From Microterricola gilva (GTDB taxonomy: Bacteria > Actinomycetota > Actinomycetes > Actinomycetales > Microbacteriaceae), in the NCBI RefSeq assembly GCF_004217495.1, contig NZ_SHLC01000001.1:2356001-2420000 (forward strand): DNA of 64,000 nt. The letters are read 5' to 3'. Positions 26,719 to 37,652 of the stretch are shown piece by piece. Within the stretch, counting starts at the first letter, position 1; each line of letters begins with the position of its first letter. A model generated the notes under the pieces. That model searched no databases, was not told the DNA's origin, and saw only the letters and a program-made list of their open reading frames with translations. Both the position numbers and the translations under genes were made by a program.

Positions 26719-26761
26719 AGTTAAAGGTCTCCTACATGATCACAGATGTGCGAACAATCTA

Positions 26762-28027
26762 CTACCTGCGCAGTATTCGCCTGAAATGCCGTGTGGCCCC
26801 TATGCCCATCAGCACCATAAGGATAACAAATCCGCCGAGCACAAGCAGCGGCACCGTAACGGTGGCCATCGTGAAGCTGTTCGGGATCAGCGCAGCGAAG
26901 CTGTCCTGCTCCGGCGGCACCGGGTCGGCCTTGACGGTGATCGGCTCCTGCGGCGCGGGTTCCTCCTCGCTTGGAGCGACGGCAGCGCGCCGGTGCAGGT
27001 GGATCCAGTCTTTGAGGAGGGTGGCCGGATCGGTGGTTGCGGCCGGCACCTCATCGTTGATCGCGGCGGCCGCGTCGATCAGCCCGTTTCCGTAGATCTG
27101 CGCCGGTCCACGCGGCTCGGCCGTCGAGAGCACCCGATTGATCGCACCGGCGGCATCGAGCTCCGGGTAGGCCGAGCGGACGAGCGCGACAAGGCCAGAG
27201 ACGATCGGTGCGGCGCCGCTCGTGCCGTCCCACTTCGCGTAACCGCCACCCGGCACGACGCCGACGAGGTCCTCGCTCGGTGCAGCGACGGAGATCGTGA
27301 TGCCCTGCGATGAGGCATCGAAACTCGCCTCGCCGTTGCGGTCGACACCGGCGACGGTGATCACGCCCGGAATCGTCGCCGGGGCGCCGACGGAGGTCGT
27401 TCCCGCGCCACGGTTGCCTGCGGCCGCGACGACGACGACGTCGTTCTCGAAGGCGTAGAGGAAGGCGTCATCCCAGCTCTGCGGCCAGTCCAGGGTGTTT
27501 CGTGTCAGCGACATGTTGATGACATCGGCCCCGTTGTCGACTGCCCAGCGCACCGCGGCCGCGATCTGGTCGTCGTTGCTGACGGTCGAGCCGGTGTCGG
27601 TGCCGAAGGCGACGGATGCCGCGAGCAGCTCCGCCTCGGGGGCGACGCCGATCACGCCGCTGTCCGGCACAGGGCCGCGCCCGCGTCCGGCCAGCAGCGA
27701 GGCCACCATGGTGCCGTGCTGCTCGTTGTCGCCGACGGGGGTCTGCCCGTTCGGTGAACCGATCCCGGACGCGTCCATGCCTCCGACGATCGCGCCCTTC
27801 AGCTCGGCGACGCTGCCGTCAACCCCGGTATCGATGACGGCGACGGTCACGCCGGCACCCTTGGTCGTCAGCCAGGCCTCATCGAATCCGTAGTCGGTGA
27901 GCCAGTACTCCATGTCGCGGATCTGGTCGGCGTGCGCCGGTGGCGCGTCGAGCACGGTCGAGCCGAGCGTCACTCCCACAATCACCGCCGTGGCGACCAC
28001 TCCGCCCCAGCGCCCCCACGCCCGCAT
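26762..28027 (-). CDS. Membrane-anchored S8 (subtilisin-like, mycosin-type) serine protease
   Basis: The 421-residue extracytoplasmic protease has a signal sequence (about 1-33, ending AHA) and a subtilase domain. The triad is visible: Asp66 in VAVIDTGVDG, His104 in EQHGTMVAS and Ser270 in GTSGAAP, with oxyanion Asn205 in AAAGNRG. A C-terminal helix (about 385-408) and basic tail anchor it. The layout resembles mycosins, but no type VII secretion genes are nearby. It follows the DUF501 gene by 13 bases, in the enolase/division-protein cluster. The start is uncertain; I use ATG at 28027. Confidence 0.88.
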   Translation of the reverse strand: MRAWGRWGGVVATAVIVGVTLGSTVLDAPPAHADQIRDMEYWLTDYGFDEAWLTTKGAGVTVAVIDTGVDGSVAELKGAIVGGMDASGIGSPNGQTPVGDNEQHGTMVASLLAGRGRGPVPDSGVIGVAPEAELLAASVAFGTDTGSTVSNDDQIAAAVRWAVDNGADVINMSLTRNTLDWPQSWDDAFLYAFENDVVVVAAAGNRGAGTTSVGAPATIPGVITVAGVDRNGEASFDASSQGITISVAAPSEDLVGVVPGGGYAKWDGTSGAAPIVSGLVALVRSAYPELDAAGAINRVLSTAEPRGPAQIYGNGLIDAAAAINDEVPAATTDPATLLKDWIHLHRRAAVAPSEEEPAPQEPITVKADPVPPEQDSFAALIPNSFTMATVTVPLLVLGGFVILMVLMGIGATRHFRRILRR

Positions 28028-28040
28028 CAGACCCAGGCCA

Positions 28041-28583
28041 TCACGCGTCAGTGCCGGGCTCTGCGGCGTCGATGCCCTCGTATGCGATGCACTCGCACAC
28101 GGTCGGCGACCAGGTGGAGCGCTCGAGCGCGAGGTCGCCAATGGGGTTCACGCCGGGGCCGGCTGCGAGCGCATGGCCGGCCAGGGCGTGCAGGCACTTC
28201 ACACGCACCGGCATGCCTCCGGCGGAGAAATTCTCGATCTCCGGCACGACGAGGATGCTGGCGCGGTCAGCCAGGTACGCCTCGTGTGCGCGGCCGTACG
28301 CTGCGCGCAGCTCCTCATCGGCGGCGAGGAGCTCGGTGAACTCGTTCATCACCTGCGTCGCCTCGAGGAACGACATCGCGGCCGTCGCAGCCGGGTGGCT
28401 CAGGTAGTAGAGCGTGGGAAACGGGGTCCCGTCGGCCAGTCGCGGCGCGGTGGAGACCACGGTCGGAGCGCCGCACACGCACCGCGCGGCGATGCCGATC
28501 ACGTTGCGGGCCGGGCGGCCGAGCTGTGCCGAAACGATGGCGATGTCGCGCTCGGATGCCGGGTCAAATGGCGGTGTCGTCAT
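28041..28583 (-). CDS. DUF501 domain-containing protein
   Basis: This 180-residue soluble protein belongs to the DUF501 family, which has no known activity. Conserved features are the N-terminal RPARNVIGIAARCVCGAP, with two cysteines spaced as in CVC, and the C-terminal VKCLHALAGHALAAGPGVNP. The Cys/His set could hold a metal, an inference from spacing. It lies directly after the FtsB-like gene, with ATGA overlap. The order eno, FtsB-like, DUF501 is widespread in actinobacteria and suggests a link to division or envelope growth. Confidence 0.9.
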   Translation of the reverse strand: MTTPPFDPASERDIAIVSAQLGRPARNVIGIAARCVCGAPTVVSTAPRLADGTPFPTLYYLSHPAATAAMSFLEATQVMNEFTELLAADEELRAAYGRAHEAYLADRASILVVPEIENFSAGGMPVRVKCLHALAGHALAAGPGVNPIGDLALERSTWSPTVCECIAYEGIDAAEPGTDA

Positions 28584-29068
28584 GGTGTTGCTGTGCTTTC
28601 TGCAAGGCCCGCCGTCATCACGGAGGCGAACATCGACTGTAACCAATCAAGCTGGGTGTTTTGGATTTCGGTGCTGATCGGCGCCTGCTCGTTCTCCTCG
28701 AGCGGTGCGGCGAGGTCATTGATCACGAGGAAGCTGACCTCGCCCGGCATCACGTAGTAGAGCCGGTCGCGGGCCTGCGTGATCACATAGGTCTTGTCAT
28801 TCCAGCGCTCACGCTCGGCGCGCAGCGTGGCGAGCTGATCCTGCTGGGCGTCGACGGCCGCACTCAGAGCGGCGATCTCCTGGCGCTGCTCAACGAGCAC
28901 GCGCAGCCCCGGAGCCAGAATGACGACTCCGAGCACCAGGATCACCATCATGATTAGCGAGAAGCCGGAAAAACGGATGCCGCGCAGCCAGCCCCCGCTC
29001 GGGGAGTCTCCGGTGGCCATGGCCACCGGAACCTTCCGAGACGCCGTCTTCGTCGAGGTGTCAGGCAT
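28580..29068 (-). CDS. FtsB/DivIC-like septum formation initiator
   Basis: The 162-residue bitopic membrane protein has a cytoplasmic lead of about 33 residues, one helix (about 34-56, FSLIMMVILVLGVVILAPG) and an external coiled coil (about 58-90) rich in Gln, Leu and Arg. This is the pattern of FtsB/DivIC, which joins FtsL and FtsQ in the divisome. The segment RDRLYYVMPGE is typical of actinobacterial members. It starts at ATG, 79 bases after enolase, and its stop overlaps the DUF501 start. Confidence 0.88.
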   Translation of the reverse strand: MPDTSTKTASRKVPVAMATGDSPSGGWLRGIRFSGFSLIMMVILVLGVVILAPGLRVLVEQRQEIAALSAAVDAQQDQLATLRAERERWNDKTYVITQARDRLYYVMPGEVSFLVINDLAAPLEENEQAPISTEIQNTQLDWLQSMFASVMTAGLAESTATP

Positions 29069-29147
29069 TGCCCTTGTCCTCCGTTCGAGACGCGCCCACC
29101 GAGGTGGGCCGGGTGCTTGCTGCGCGGCAGAAACCGCGTGAGGTGAG

Positions 29148-31783
<2,636 letters not shown>

Positions 31784-31876
31784 GCCCCCTATTCTTCCAG
31801 CACCGTCGATTCCCCGAGCACCGCCGACCGCTGGCCGACGCAACCGCGGGGGTATATCTTTCGTTCACGGATCCCC

Positions 31877-31898
31877 CGGTGCACGCATCATGCACCGG
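31877..31898. repeat. 8-bp inverted repeat upstream of the hydrolase-like gene
   Basis: CCGGTGCA, six bases, TGCACCGG. It lies between hisS and the plus-strand membrane protein gene and could be an operator or a leader hairpin. Confidence 0.5.
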
Positions 31899-31900
31899 TC

Positions 31901-31959
31901 GCGCAGCGCCCGAACCGCGCAGCGCCCGAACCGCGCAGTGCCCGAACCGAGCAGTGCAG
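31901..31959. repeat. 16-bp tandem repeat upstream of the hydrolase-like gene
   Basis: Units of GCGCAGCGCCCGAACC at 31901-31916 and 31917-31932, one with a single change at 31933-31948, then a partial unit running into the AGGAG ribosome binding site. It is probably in the 5' leader of the downstream gene. Confidence 0.85.
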
Positions 31960-31967
31960 GAGCAGCC

Positions 31968-34064
31968 ATGCGAATTTCCCGCCGCAGCACAGAGCCGGCA
32001 GCGCCCGCCCTCCCGGCCGCTCCACCGGCCGCTCCCCCGGCGCCTGCTCTCCCCGCGCCTGCTCCCCCGGCGCCTGTTCCCCCGGCTCAGGACCACGGCG
32101 TGCTGGTCGAGCGGCAGGGGCCGGACACAACCCCGGCGGGGCCCCGCGCCGTGAACGCCGACATCGCACTCGTCGTCGTGCACGGCATGGGCCAGGCGAC
32201 CCAGGGCAGCACCCTGCTCGAGTGGGCCGAACCGCTGCTCGGGCGTGCGGACTGGATCGCGAAGTACGCCACCGTCGCCGAGCCCGGCCTGCACGATCGG
32301 CTCGTCGACGACGGATGGCCACCCGGAGTGACGGTAGTCGGATCGGTGATGTCGGGGCTTGGCACACCGCACGTCGTCGCCGACGCGGTGTGGAGGCTCG
32401 ATTCGAGCGACGACGAGGATCACCCGAGATCGCGCCGCAGGCGCATCGCGATTCTCGAGGCGCGCTGGTCTGAGTCGTTCGTGCCGATGACGCGCAGCGA
32501 GGTGTTCCGCTGGGGTGCACGGTTCCTCTGGCGGGTGCTGTGGCGCATGTTCCGCCAGTTCGCCCGCACGCTGGTGCGCGTGCCGTCCTTCGGCACGCGG
32601 GCGGCCAGCGCGGCGACGCGGCCGCCGACCCGGCAGTCTCCCGCCGCGCACGTGGATCCGCCGCGTGGCCTGCCCCGCCGCCTGTTCTCCGGGCTGCTCA
32701 TGCTCTTCGGCGTGCTGCTCTCCGCCGGCCTCGCGGTGCTGCTCACCGTGCTTGGCGTGCTCCTCACCCTGATCCTGCCCCTGCTCAGTCCCCTCATGCT
32801 CATTCCCTTCGTCAAAAAGCACGTTCAGAACGCGGTCGACGCCCTGGTGGCGTTCGTCGGGGATGTCGGCACGTGGCGAGAGCGCCCGCTGCGCGCCGCC
32901 GCGATGCGGATGGCGGTGCAGGACCGCATCGTCGAGGCCAACGGGATGCTCGCCCCCGGCGGCGAGATCGTCGTGCTGGCTCACTCAGAGGGGGCAGCGA
33001 TCAGCGCGGAGACGCTCTTCGTCGACATGGCGCCGTTGCGCTTCAACGTGACCCAGCTGCACACCGTCGGTGCCGCGAACACACTGCTCGGCACGTCGAG
33101 CGGCGGCTTCGGCTCGAGTCGCGAAGGCCACTGGGTGCGCGAGTGGCTGGCGAACTCCGCGCTGCCGGGTGACGGCTTCGTGCGCTGGCACAACTACTGG
33201 GCGATCTGGGACCCCTTCGCCGCCGGACCGCTCGGCGATGCGGCCGCGGCGCGGGCCGCCAGATGGAAGGGCAGTTACGTGCTCGGGGCCGGCGACGAGG
33301 TGCCGGGGCCCAGCGAGCACGCCGTGCACAACACGAGCATGCCGTTGACCGACCACCAGAGCTACTCCGGCAACACGGCCCAGGTGATCGACCCGGTGGC
33401 ACGGGTCCTGCTCGGCGACGGCCTGCCCGTGCAGAACGAGGCCATCGCCCGCACGAGCGTGGCGCAGAGCGTACTCATCCGGCGCAGCCGCGGTGCGAAC
33501 CTCATCAGTTCCGTCGTGATCGCCGCGATGCTGCCGTTCATCCCCGGGGTGCAGAGCGCCGTGATCGCCGCGCTCACATGGGCCGCGGCGGTGGCCAACG
33601 CGGTCTTGGCGTGGTTGCAGCTCGAGCTGCGGCTCGACGTCGCGACGATCACGGATGACGCCGGCGAGCGTCTCACCGTCTGGCCAGCCATTCTCGGCGT
33701 CGTCCTGGCCGCAGCGCTGCTGATCTGGCTGAACGCGCTCTACGCCAGCCGCGCCGAGCGTCAGGCCGTGTGGGAGCGGCTCTCACCGCTGGCGGCGCAG
33801 CGCTGGTTCCGGCAGGAGCTGCTCGTCCGGGCGAGTTACGCCGCGGCAGCGGCACTGGCCGTTGCACTCGCGATCGCGGCCGCCGTGCCGGTCGCGCTGC
33901 CGATTGCCGCGGCCATTCTCGTGATCGTGACCCTGAGCGTCATCATCGCCCCCAATGTCGGCGCACTGCCGTTCGTGGTCGCCGAACAGCGCATCACCGA
34001 GCACGGCGCCCCGCCGGCCGACGAACACACACCCGATGAGCGCTCACACGACGAGCGCGGCTGA
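31968..34064 (+). CDS. Large membrane protein with an alpha/beta-hydrolase-like core
   Basis: I do not recognise this 698-residue protein as a named family. After a Pro/Ala-rich lead (about 10-50) comes VVVHGMGQ with His72, an oxyanion-loop pattern of lipases. Two hydrophobic helices follow (about 240-285). Next comes LAHSEGA with Ser340 as the likely nucleophile (A-H-S-E-G in place of GxSxG) and TDHQSYSG with His463 as a candidate catalytic histidine. Two hydrophobic pairs of helices lie near 515-550 and 565-590, and more near 620-670. It may be a membrane-embedded lipase or esterase. AGGAG lies eight bases before the ATG. It stands alone, divergent from hisS. Confidence 0.75.
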   Translation: MRISRRSTEPAAPALPAAPPAAPPAPALPAPAPPAPVPPAQDHGVLVERQGPDTTPAGPRAVNADIALVVVHGMGQATQGSTLLEWAEPLLGRADWIAKYATVAEPGLHDRLVDDGWPPGVTVVGSVMSGLGTPHVVADAVWRLDSSDDEDHPRSRRRRIAILEARWSESFVPMTRSEVFRWGARFLWRVLWRMFRQFARTLVRVPSFGTRAASAATRPPTRQSPAAHVDPPRGLPRRLFSGLLMLFGVLLSAGLAVLLTVLGVLLTLILPLLSPLMLIPFVKKHVQNAVDALVAFVGDVGTWRERPLRAAAMRMAVQDRIVEANGMLAPGGEIVVLAHSEGAAISAETLFVDMAPLRFNVTQLHTVGAANTLLGTSSGGFGSSREGHWVREWLANSALPGDGFVRWHNYWAIWDPFAAGPLGDAAAARAARWKGSYVLGAGDEVPGPSEHAVHNTSMPLTDHQSYSGNTAQVIDPVARVLLGDGLPVQNEAIARTSVAQSVLIRRSRGANLISSVVIAAMLPFIPGVQSAVIAALTWAAAVANAVLAWLQLELRLDVATITDDAGERLTVWPAILGVVLAAALLIWLNALYASRAERQAVWERLSPLAAQRWFRQELLVRASYAAAAALAVALAIAAAVPVALPIAAAILVIVTLSVIIAPNVGALPFVVAEQRITEHGAPPADEHTPDERSHDERG

Positions 34065-34071
34065 ACGACGA

Positions 34072-34104
34072 AGCGGTGCCTCCCCGAATCGGGGAGGCAC
34101 CGCT
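34072..34104. terminator. Bidirectional terminator hairpin
   Basis: A perfect 15-bp stem (34072-34086 with 34090-34104) and a three-base loop between the convergent hydrolase-like and ferritin genes. T-runs are weak on both sides, but position and strength argue for termination. Confidence 0.75.
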
Positions 34105-34121
34105 CGGGTGCTCGCTACGGC

Positions 34122-34655
34122 TTAGAGCGCGCCGCCAGCGGCCTCGGGGGCGTCGGAGTCGACACCGCCGTCGCCGATGGTCTCGCGCGCGACGAAGTTC
34201 TCGAGGTCGAAGAGGTTGTCCTTGGCGCGCTCAGCGATGGTCAGCAGCGTGCTCATCGACGCCACCTCCTCGACCTGCTCCTTGAGGAACCAGAGCATGG
34301 CCTGCTCGCCGAGGGCGTCACCGTCACGGCGAGCGGCCCTGAACAGCTCCTCGATCTGGGTCGTCACCTGCTTCTCCTGGCCGAGTGCGAGCGCGACGGG
34401 CTCGACGACGTTCGCGAAGTCGTTCTGCACCGCGGGGATCCCGGGGATCGTGATCGGCAGGCCACGGTCGAGGCTGTACTGCACGAGCATCATAGCGTGA
34501 TTGCGCTCCTCCACCGACTGCCGGTAGAAGTGCGCGGCGAGCTGCGGGAGGTCGTGGGCGTCGAACCACACCGCGATCGCGATGTACTGCTGCGACGCGG
34601 CAAACTCGTTGCCGATCTGGATGGTCAGGAGTTCGTTGAAGGTCTTCTCGCTCAT
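34122..34655 (-). CDS. Ferritin (non-haem iron storage protein)
   Basis: This 177-residue ferritin oxidises Fe2+ and stores the mineral in a 24-subunit shell. The four-helix bundle carries ferroxidase ligands: Glu in NEFAASQQYIAIA (helix A), EERNHAMMLVQY (Glu and His, helix B), Glu in QEKQVTTQIEELF (helix C) and FLKEQVEE (helix D). The 15-residue acidic/Ala-rich C-terminal tail is typical of actinobacterial ferritins (BfrB-like). It is monocistronic; no iron-box could be identified by eye upstream. Confidence 0.94.
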   Translation of the reverse strand: MSEKTFNELLTIQIGNEFAASQQYIAIAVWFDAHDLPQLAAHFYRQSVEERNHAMMLVQYSLDRGLPITIPGIPAVQNDFANVVEPVALALGQEKQVTTQIEELFRAARRDGDALGEQAMLWFLKEQVEEVASMSTLLTIAERAKDNLFDLENFVARETIGDGGVDSDAPEAAGGAL

Positions 34656-34741
34656 AACTGTGACGCTAGCGCCGCAAGCGCCCGCTGGCTAGGGAGGACA
34701 GGCTAGCCTGAGATCACTTTCGGGAAGCGAGTGGGGGCACT

Positions 34742-35689
34742 GTGGACGAGCCGACAGGAATCAGCGTGGTGGGGGTGGGCCGGAGTTTCGGCGCCGTGCA
34801 CGCGGTGCGAAACGCGTCTCTCGAGGTTCGCCCAGGGTCGGTCACCGGGTTGATCGGTCCGAACGGCGCGGGGAAGACCACCCTGCTGCTGATGCTCGCC
34901 ACCCTACTGGCGCCGGATGCCGGCAGCATCCGCATCGCCGGATACGACCCCATCGCCGATGCCGCCGCCGTGCGCGCCCGCATGGGGTGGATGCCGGATG
35001 TCCTCGGCGCCTGGTCGACCCTCAGCGTGCGACAGGCCATCGAGACCACGGGCAGGCTCTACCGGATGCCGCGCGAGCGGGCAGCTCTGCGCACGGTCGA
35101 GCTGCTCGCCGTCACCGGCCTCACGCCCCTGGCCGAGCAGCCGACGCGGGTGCTCTCTCGCGGGCAGAAGCAGAAGCTGTCACTGGCCCGCGCTCTCGTA
35201 CACGACCCCCATGTGCTGTTGCTGGACGAGCCGGCATCCGGGCTGGATCCGGCGGCGCGGGCCGATCTCCGGGTTCTCGTGCGCCGACTCGCCGGAGAGG
35301 GCAAGGCGATTCTCGTGTCGAGCCATGTGCTCTCCGAGCTCGACGAGATGGCGGACTCAGCTGTCTACCTGGCCGCGGGGGTCACGGCGAGCGCCGAACA
35401 GATCGCGCGGGCACAGAACAGCCTGCGGCAGTGGCGGGTGCGTGCGCTCGACCAGACGCGGCTCGCCGACGCCATCGCCAGGGTCGGACTCGGCGCCGAG
35501 CGCGTCTCGGTCGACAACGTCGGCACACTGATCGCCTTCGCCGATGAGGCGGAAGCGGCCGAGGTGCTCGGGCGTCTGGTCGCCGCAGGCGCGATGATCA
35601 GTGACTTCGGCCCGGCCGTCGGCGAGATGGAGCACACCTTCCTCGACCTGAACAGGGCGGGCACGAGCGGACAGGAGGGCCGGGCATGA
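34742..35689 (+). CDS. ABC transporter ATP-binding protein
   Basis: This is the ATPase of a second two-gene ABC-2 type system, 315 residues. Walker A is GPNGAGKTT, the signature LSRGQKQKLSLARAL, Walker B VLLLDEPASGLDP and the switch SSHVLSELDEM. A C-terminal extension of about 90 residues matches exporters of the multidrug and gliding-motility type. It starts at GTG after a weak GGGGG-type site and overlaps the permease gene (ATGA). Confidence 0.92.
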   Translation: MDEPTGISVVGVGRSFGAVHAVRNASLEVRPGSVTGLIGPNGAGKTTLLLMLATLLAPDAGSIRIAGYDPIADAAAVRARMGWMPDVLGAWSTLSVRQAIETTGRLYRMPRERAALRTVELLAVTGLTPLAEQPTRVLSRGQKQKLSLARALVHDPHVLLLDEPASGLDPAARADLRVLVRRLAGEGKAILVSSHVLSELDEMADSAVYLAAGVTASAEQIARAQNSLRQWRVRALDQTRLADAIARVGLGAERVSVDNVGTLIAFADEAEAAEVLGRLVAAGAMISDFGPAVGEMEHTFLDLNRAGTSGQEGRA

Positions 35690-36795
35690 GCGCCACGGTT
35701 GCGACATCCGCCCGCCAGCCGTTCTGGGGTGGCCTCTGGCTGATCGTCACCCTCGAGCTGCGTCAGCGCGTGCGCGGCGTGGCCTGGTACGTGCTGCTCG
35801 GCGTCTTCTTCGTGATCGTCGGACTCGTCACGGTGTTGCTCTGGTTCGCCACGAACGCCCTGGAGTCCGGCGGCGGCGGCATGTTTTCCACGATCATCTT
35901 CTTCGTGCTGCTGCTCGGCAGTCTCGTCTCGCCCGCACTCAGTGGCAACGCCATCAACGGCGACCGCGACTCCGGCGTGCTCGCCACGACCCAGGTGACG
36001 CTGATCACCACCTGGCAGCTCGTGCTCGGCAAGTTCGTGGCCGCCTGGCTGACGGCGCTCGCGTTCCTCGTGGCCGCGCTGCCGTTCCTGCTCTTCGCGG
36101 TGGTGCTCGGCGAGGTCTCCTTTGCGACGGTCGCTGTCTCGACGCTCGTGCTCGGGCTGGAACTCGGCGTGATCGCAGCGATCGGTGTCGGGCTCAGCGG
36201 CATCCAGACCCGACCGCTGTTCTCCATCGTGACGACGTACCTGGTGATCGCTGCGCTCAGCGTCGGCACGCTCATCGTCTTCGGCCTGGCCGGCCTCGCG
36301 ACGCAGTCGCCGACGACAAGGACCTCGAGCGACTTCGACTGGGACAACCCACCGGCTGACGAGGCGAACGGGCGCTGGACCTGCACCGATCCCGTCGTCT
36401 ACGAGTCGACGGTGCCGCGCTTCGACTACTACTGGGGCGTGCTGGCCGCGAACCCCTATGTCGTCGTGGCGGATGCCGCGCCGGGCAGTTTCGACGAATC
36501 CGGCTATCCCACCGACCTCTTCGGCTGGATCGCCACCGGCGTGCGCTCGGCACAGAACGCCCCTGAGCTCCACACCGTCTACGACGCCTGCGCTGACGGC
36601 GGCTCACCCCAGGGCTTCGACGGCGGCAGCACCGGCGACTTCCAGACGGCCGAGGAGATGTACAACGACGCCGTCCCGTCGTGGTTCGTCGGTCTGACGA
36701 TCCACCTGTTGCTCGGCGCCGGCGCGCTGTTCTGGGCGTACACCCGCACGAATACCCCGGCGAGGCGCCTGCCCACGGGAAGCCGCGTGGCCTGA
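35686..36795 (+). CDS. ABC transporter permease (ABC-2 type)
   Basis: This is the membrane partner of the preceding ATPase, 369 residues. An N-terminal cytoplasmic stretch leads into helices at about 35-60, 65-90, 115-145, 150-170 and 180-210. A large external loop of about 120 residues (215-335) precedes the final helix. The gene-initial GGLWLIVTLELRQRVRG and the segment INGDRDSGVLATTQVTLIT are typical of ABC-2 permeases. The large acidic extracytoplasmic loop just before the last helix is notable and may bind substrate or cell wall. Substrate unknown. Confidence 0.88.
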   Translation: MSATVATSARQPFWGGLWLIVTLELRQRVRGVAWYVLLGVFFVIVGLVTVLLWFATNALESGGGGMFSTIIFFVLLLGSLVSPALSGNAINGDRDSGVLATTQVTLITTWQLVLGKFVAAWLTALAFLVAALPFLLFAVVLGEVSFATVAVSTLVLGLELGVIAAIGVGLSGIQTRPLFSIVTTYLVIAALSVGTLIVFGLAGLATQSPTTRTSSDFDWDNPPADEANGRWTCTDPVVYESTVPRFDYYWGVLAANPYVVVADAAPGSFDESGYPTDLFGWIATGVRSAQNAPELHTVYDACADGGSPQGFDGGSTGDFQTAEEMYNDAVPSWFVGLTIHLLLGAGALFWAYTRTNTPARRLPTGSRVA

Positions 36796-36831
36796 CACTC
36801 GCGTAGAACGCCGACGGCCGATCGCCGACGA

Positions 36832-37488
36832 CTACAGCGTGGTCTCGGCCTCGCGGATCTCGTCCTGGAACGCCCGCAGCGTGCTGCGCAGCGCGCGCTC
36901 GGCGTCGAGCCCCCGCGCCTTCGCGCCGGCGACGATGGCGAGCAGCATCGGGCCGAGCTCGTCCTCGCTGGAGAACGGGATCCCGCCGTCGGCGTCCTCG
37001 ATCAGTCCGATCTTCTGTGCTCGGCCGAGCAGCTTGTCGGCCAGGGCCAGCGACGGCATGCCCTGCGGGATCCCGTCCAGCACGCTCGAGCGCTCCGGCT
37101 TCTCCGCGGCCTTGAGGTCGTCCCAGAACGCCACAACGTCGGCGGAGGTCTCGGCCACCCGGTCGCCGAAGACGTGCGGATGCCGTCCGATCAGCTTCGC
37201 GTTGAGGGCGGCGGCGACATCCTGAACCGTGAAGTCCTCCCCGTCGGTGGCGGCGGCGATGTCGCTGTGCAGGATCACCTGGTACAGGACGTCGCCGAGT
37301 TCCTCGATCAGCTCCTCGCGGCTGCCTGCCTCGATGGCGTCGACGAGCTCGTGTGTCTCCTCGACGAGGTACTGCACGAGCGAGGCGTGCGTCTGCTCGG
37401 CGTCCCAGGGGCACCCGCCCGGTCCGCGCAGCTTCGCCACGGTGGCAATCAACTCGTCCAGAGGGGTGGCGGCGATCGTCTCAGTCAT
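36832..37488 (-). CDS. mazG: MazG nucleotide pyrophosphohydrolase
   Basis: MazG hydrolyses NTPs to NMP and pyrophosphate, clearing damaged or excess nucleotides. The 218-residue protein has the conserved start LRGPGGCPWDAEQTHASL and the magnesium motif EExxE in LVEETHELVDAIE, followed by EELGDVLYQVILH. The C-terminal half is the shorter second helical region, and the length matches actinobacterial members. Start is ATG. It is divergent from nhaA and appears as a single gene. Confidence 0.95.
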   Translation of the reverse strand: MTETIAATPLDELIATVAKLRGPGGCPWDAEQTHASLVQYLVEETHELVDAIEAGSREELIEELGDVLYQVILHSDIAAATDGEDFTVQDVAAALNAKLIGRHPHVFGDRVAETSADVVAFWDDLKAAEKPERSSVLDGIPQGMPSLALADKLLGRAQKIGLIEDADGGIPFSSEDELGPMLLAIVAGAKARGLDAERALRSTLRAFQDEIREAETTL

Positions 37489-37562
37489 GCGTCCAGCCTA
37501 GGCTGCGGGCGTTCGCCGCGGCGCGCGGCCGGCACGTCAGCGCCGGTATCCGCCGGCCGGCC

Positions 37563-37652
37563 CGCTAAACTCGTCAGTGGTGAGCCGGGAAGTCTGGTCG
37601 GCGGGCAGCAATGCTCTACGACGTCGACCGAACCCAATCAGGAGGGCCCTCC
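37563..37652 (+). promoter_or_regulatory. Possible structured leader of nhaA
   Basis: The 90 bases before nhaA contain pairings GCCG (37584-37587) with CGGC (37599-37602) and the alternative GGTCG (37596-37600) with CGACC (37625-37629). The ribosome binding site itself sits in the palindrome GGAGGGCCCTCC (37641-37652), so it could be hidden in a 4-bp stem. These mutually exclusive folds look like an RNA switch. No match to a known class can be confirmed by eye. Confidence 0.35.
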
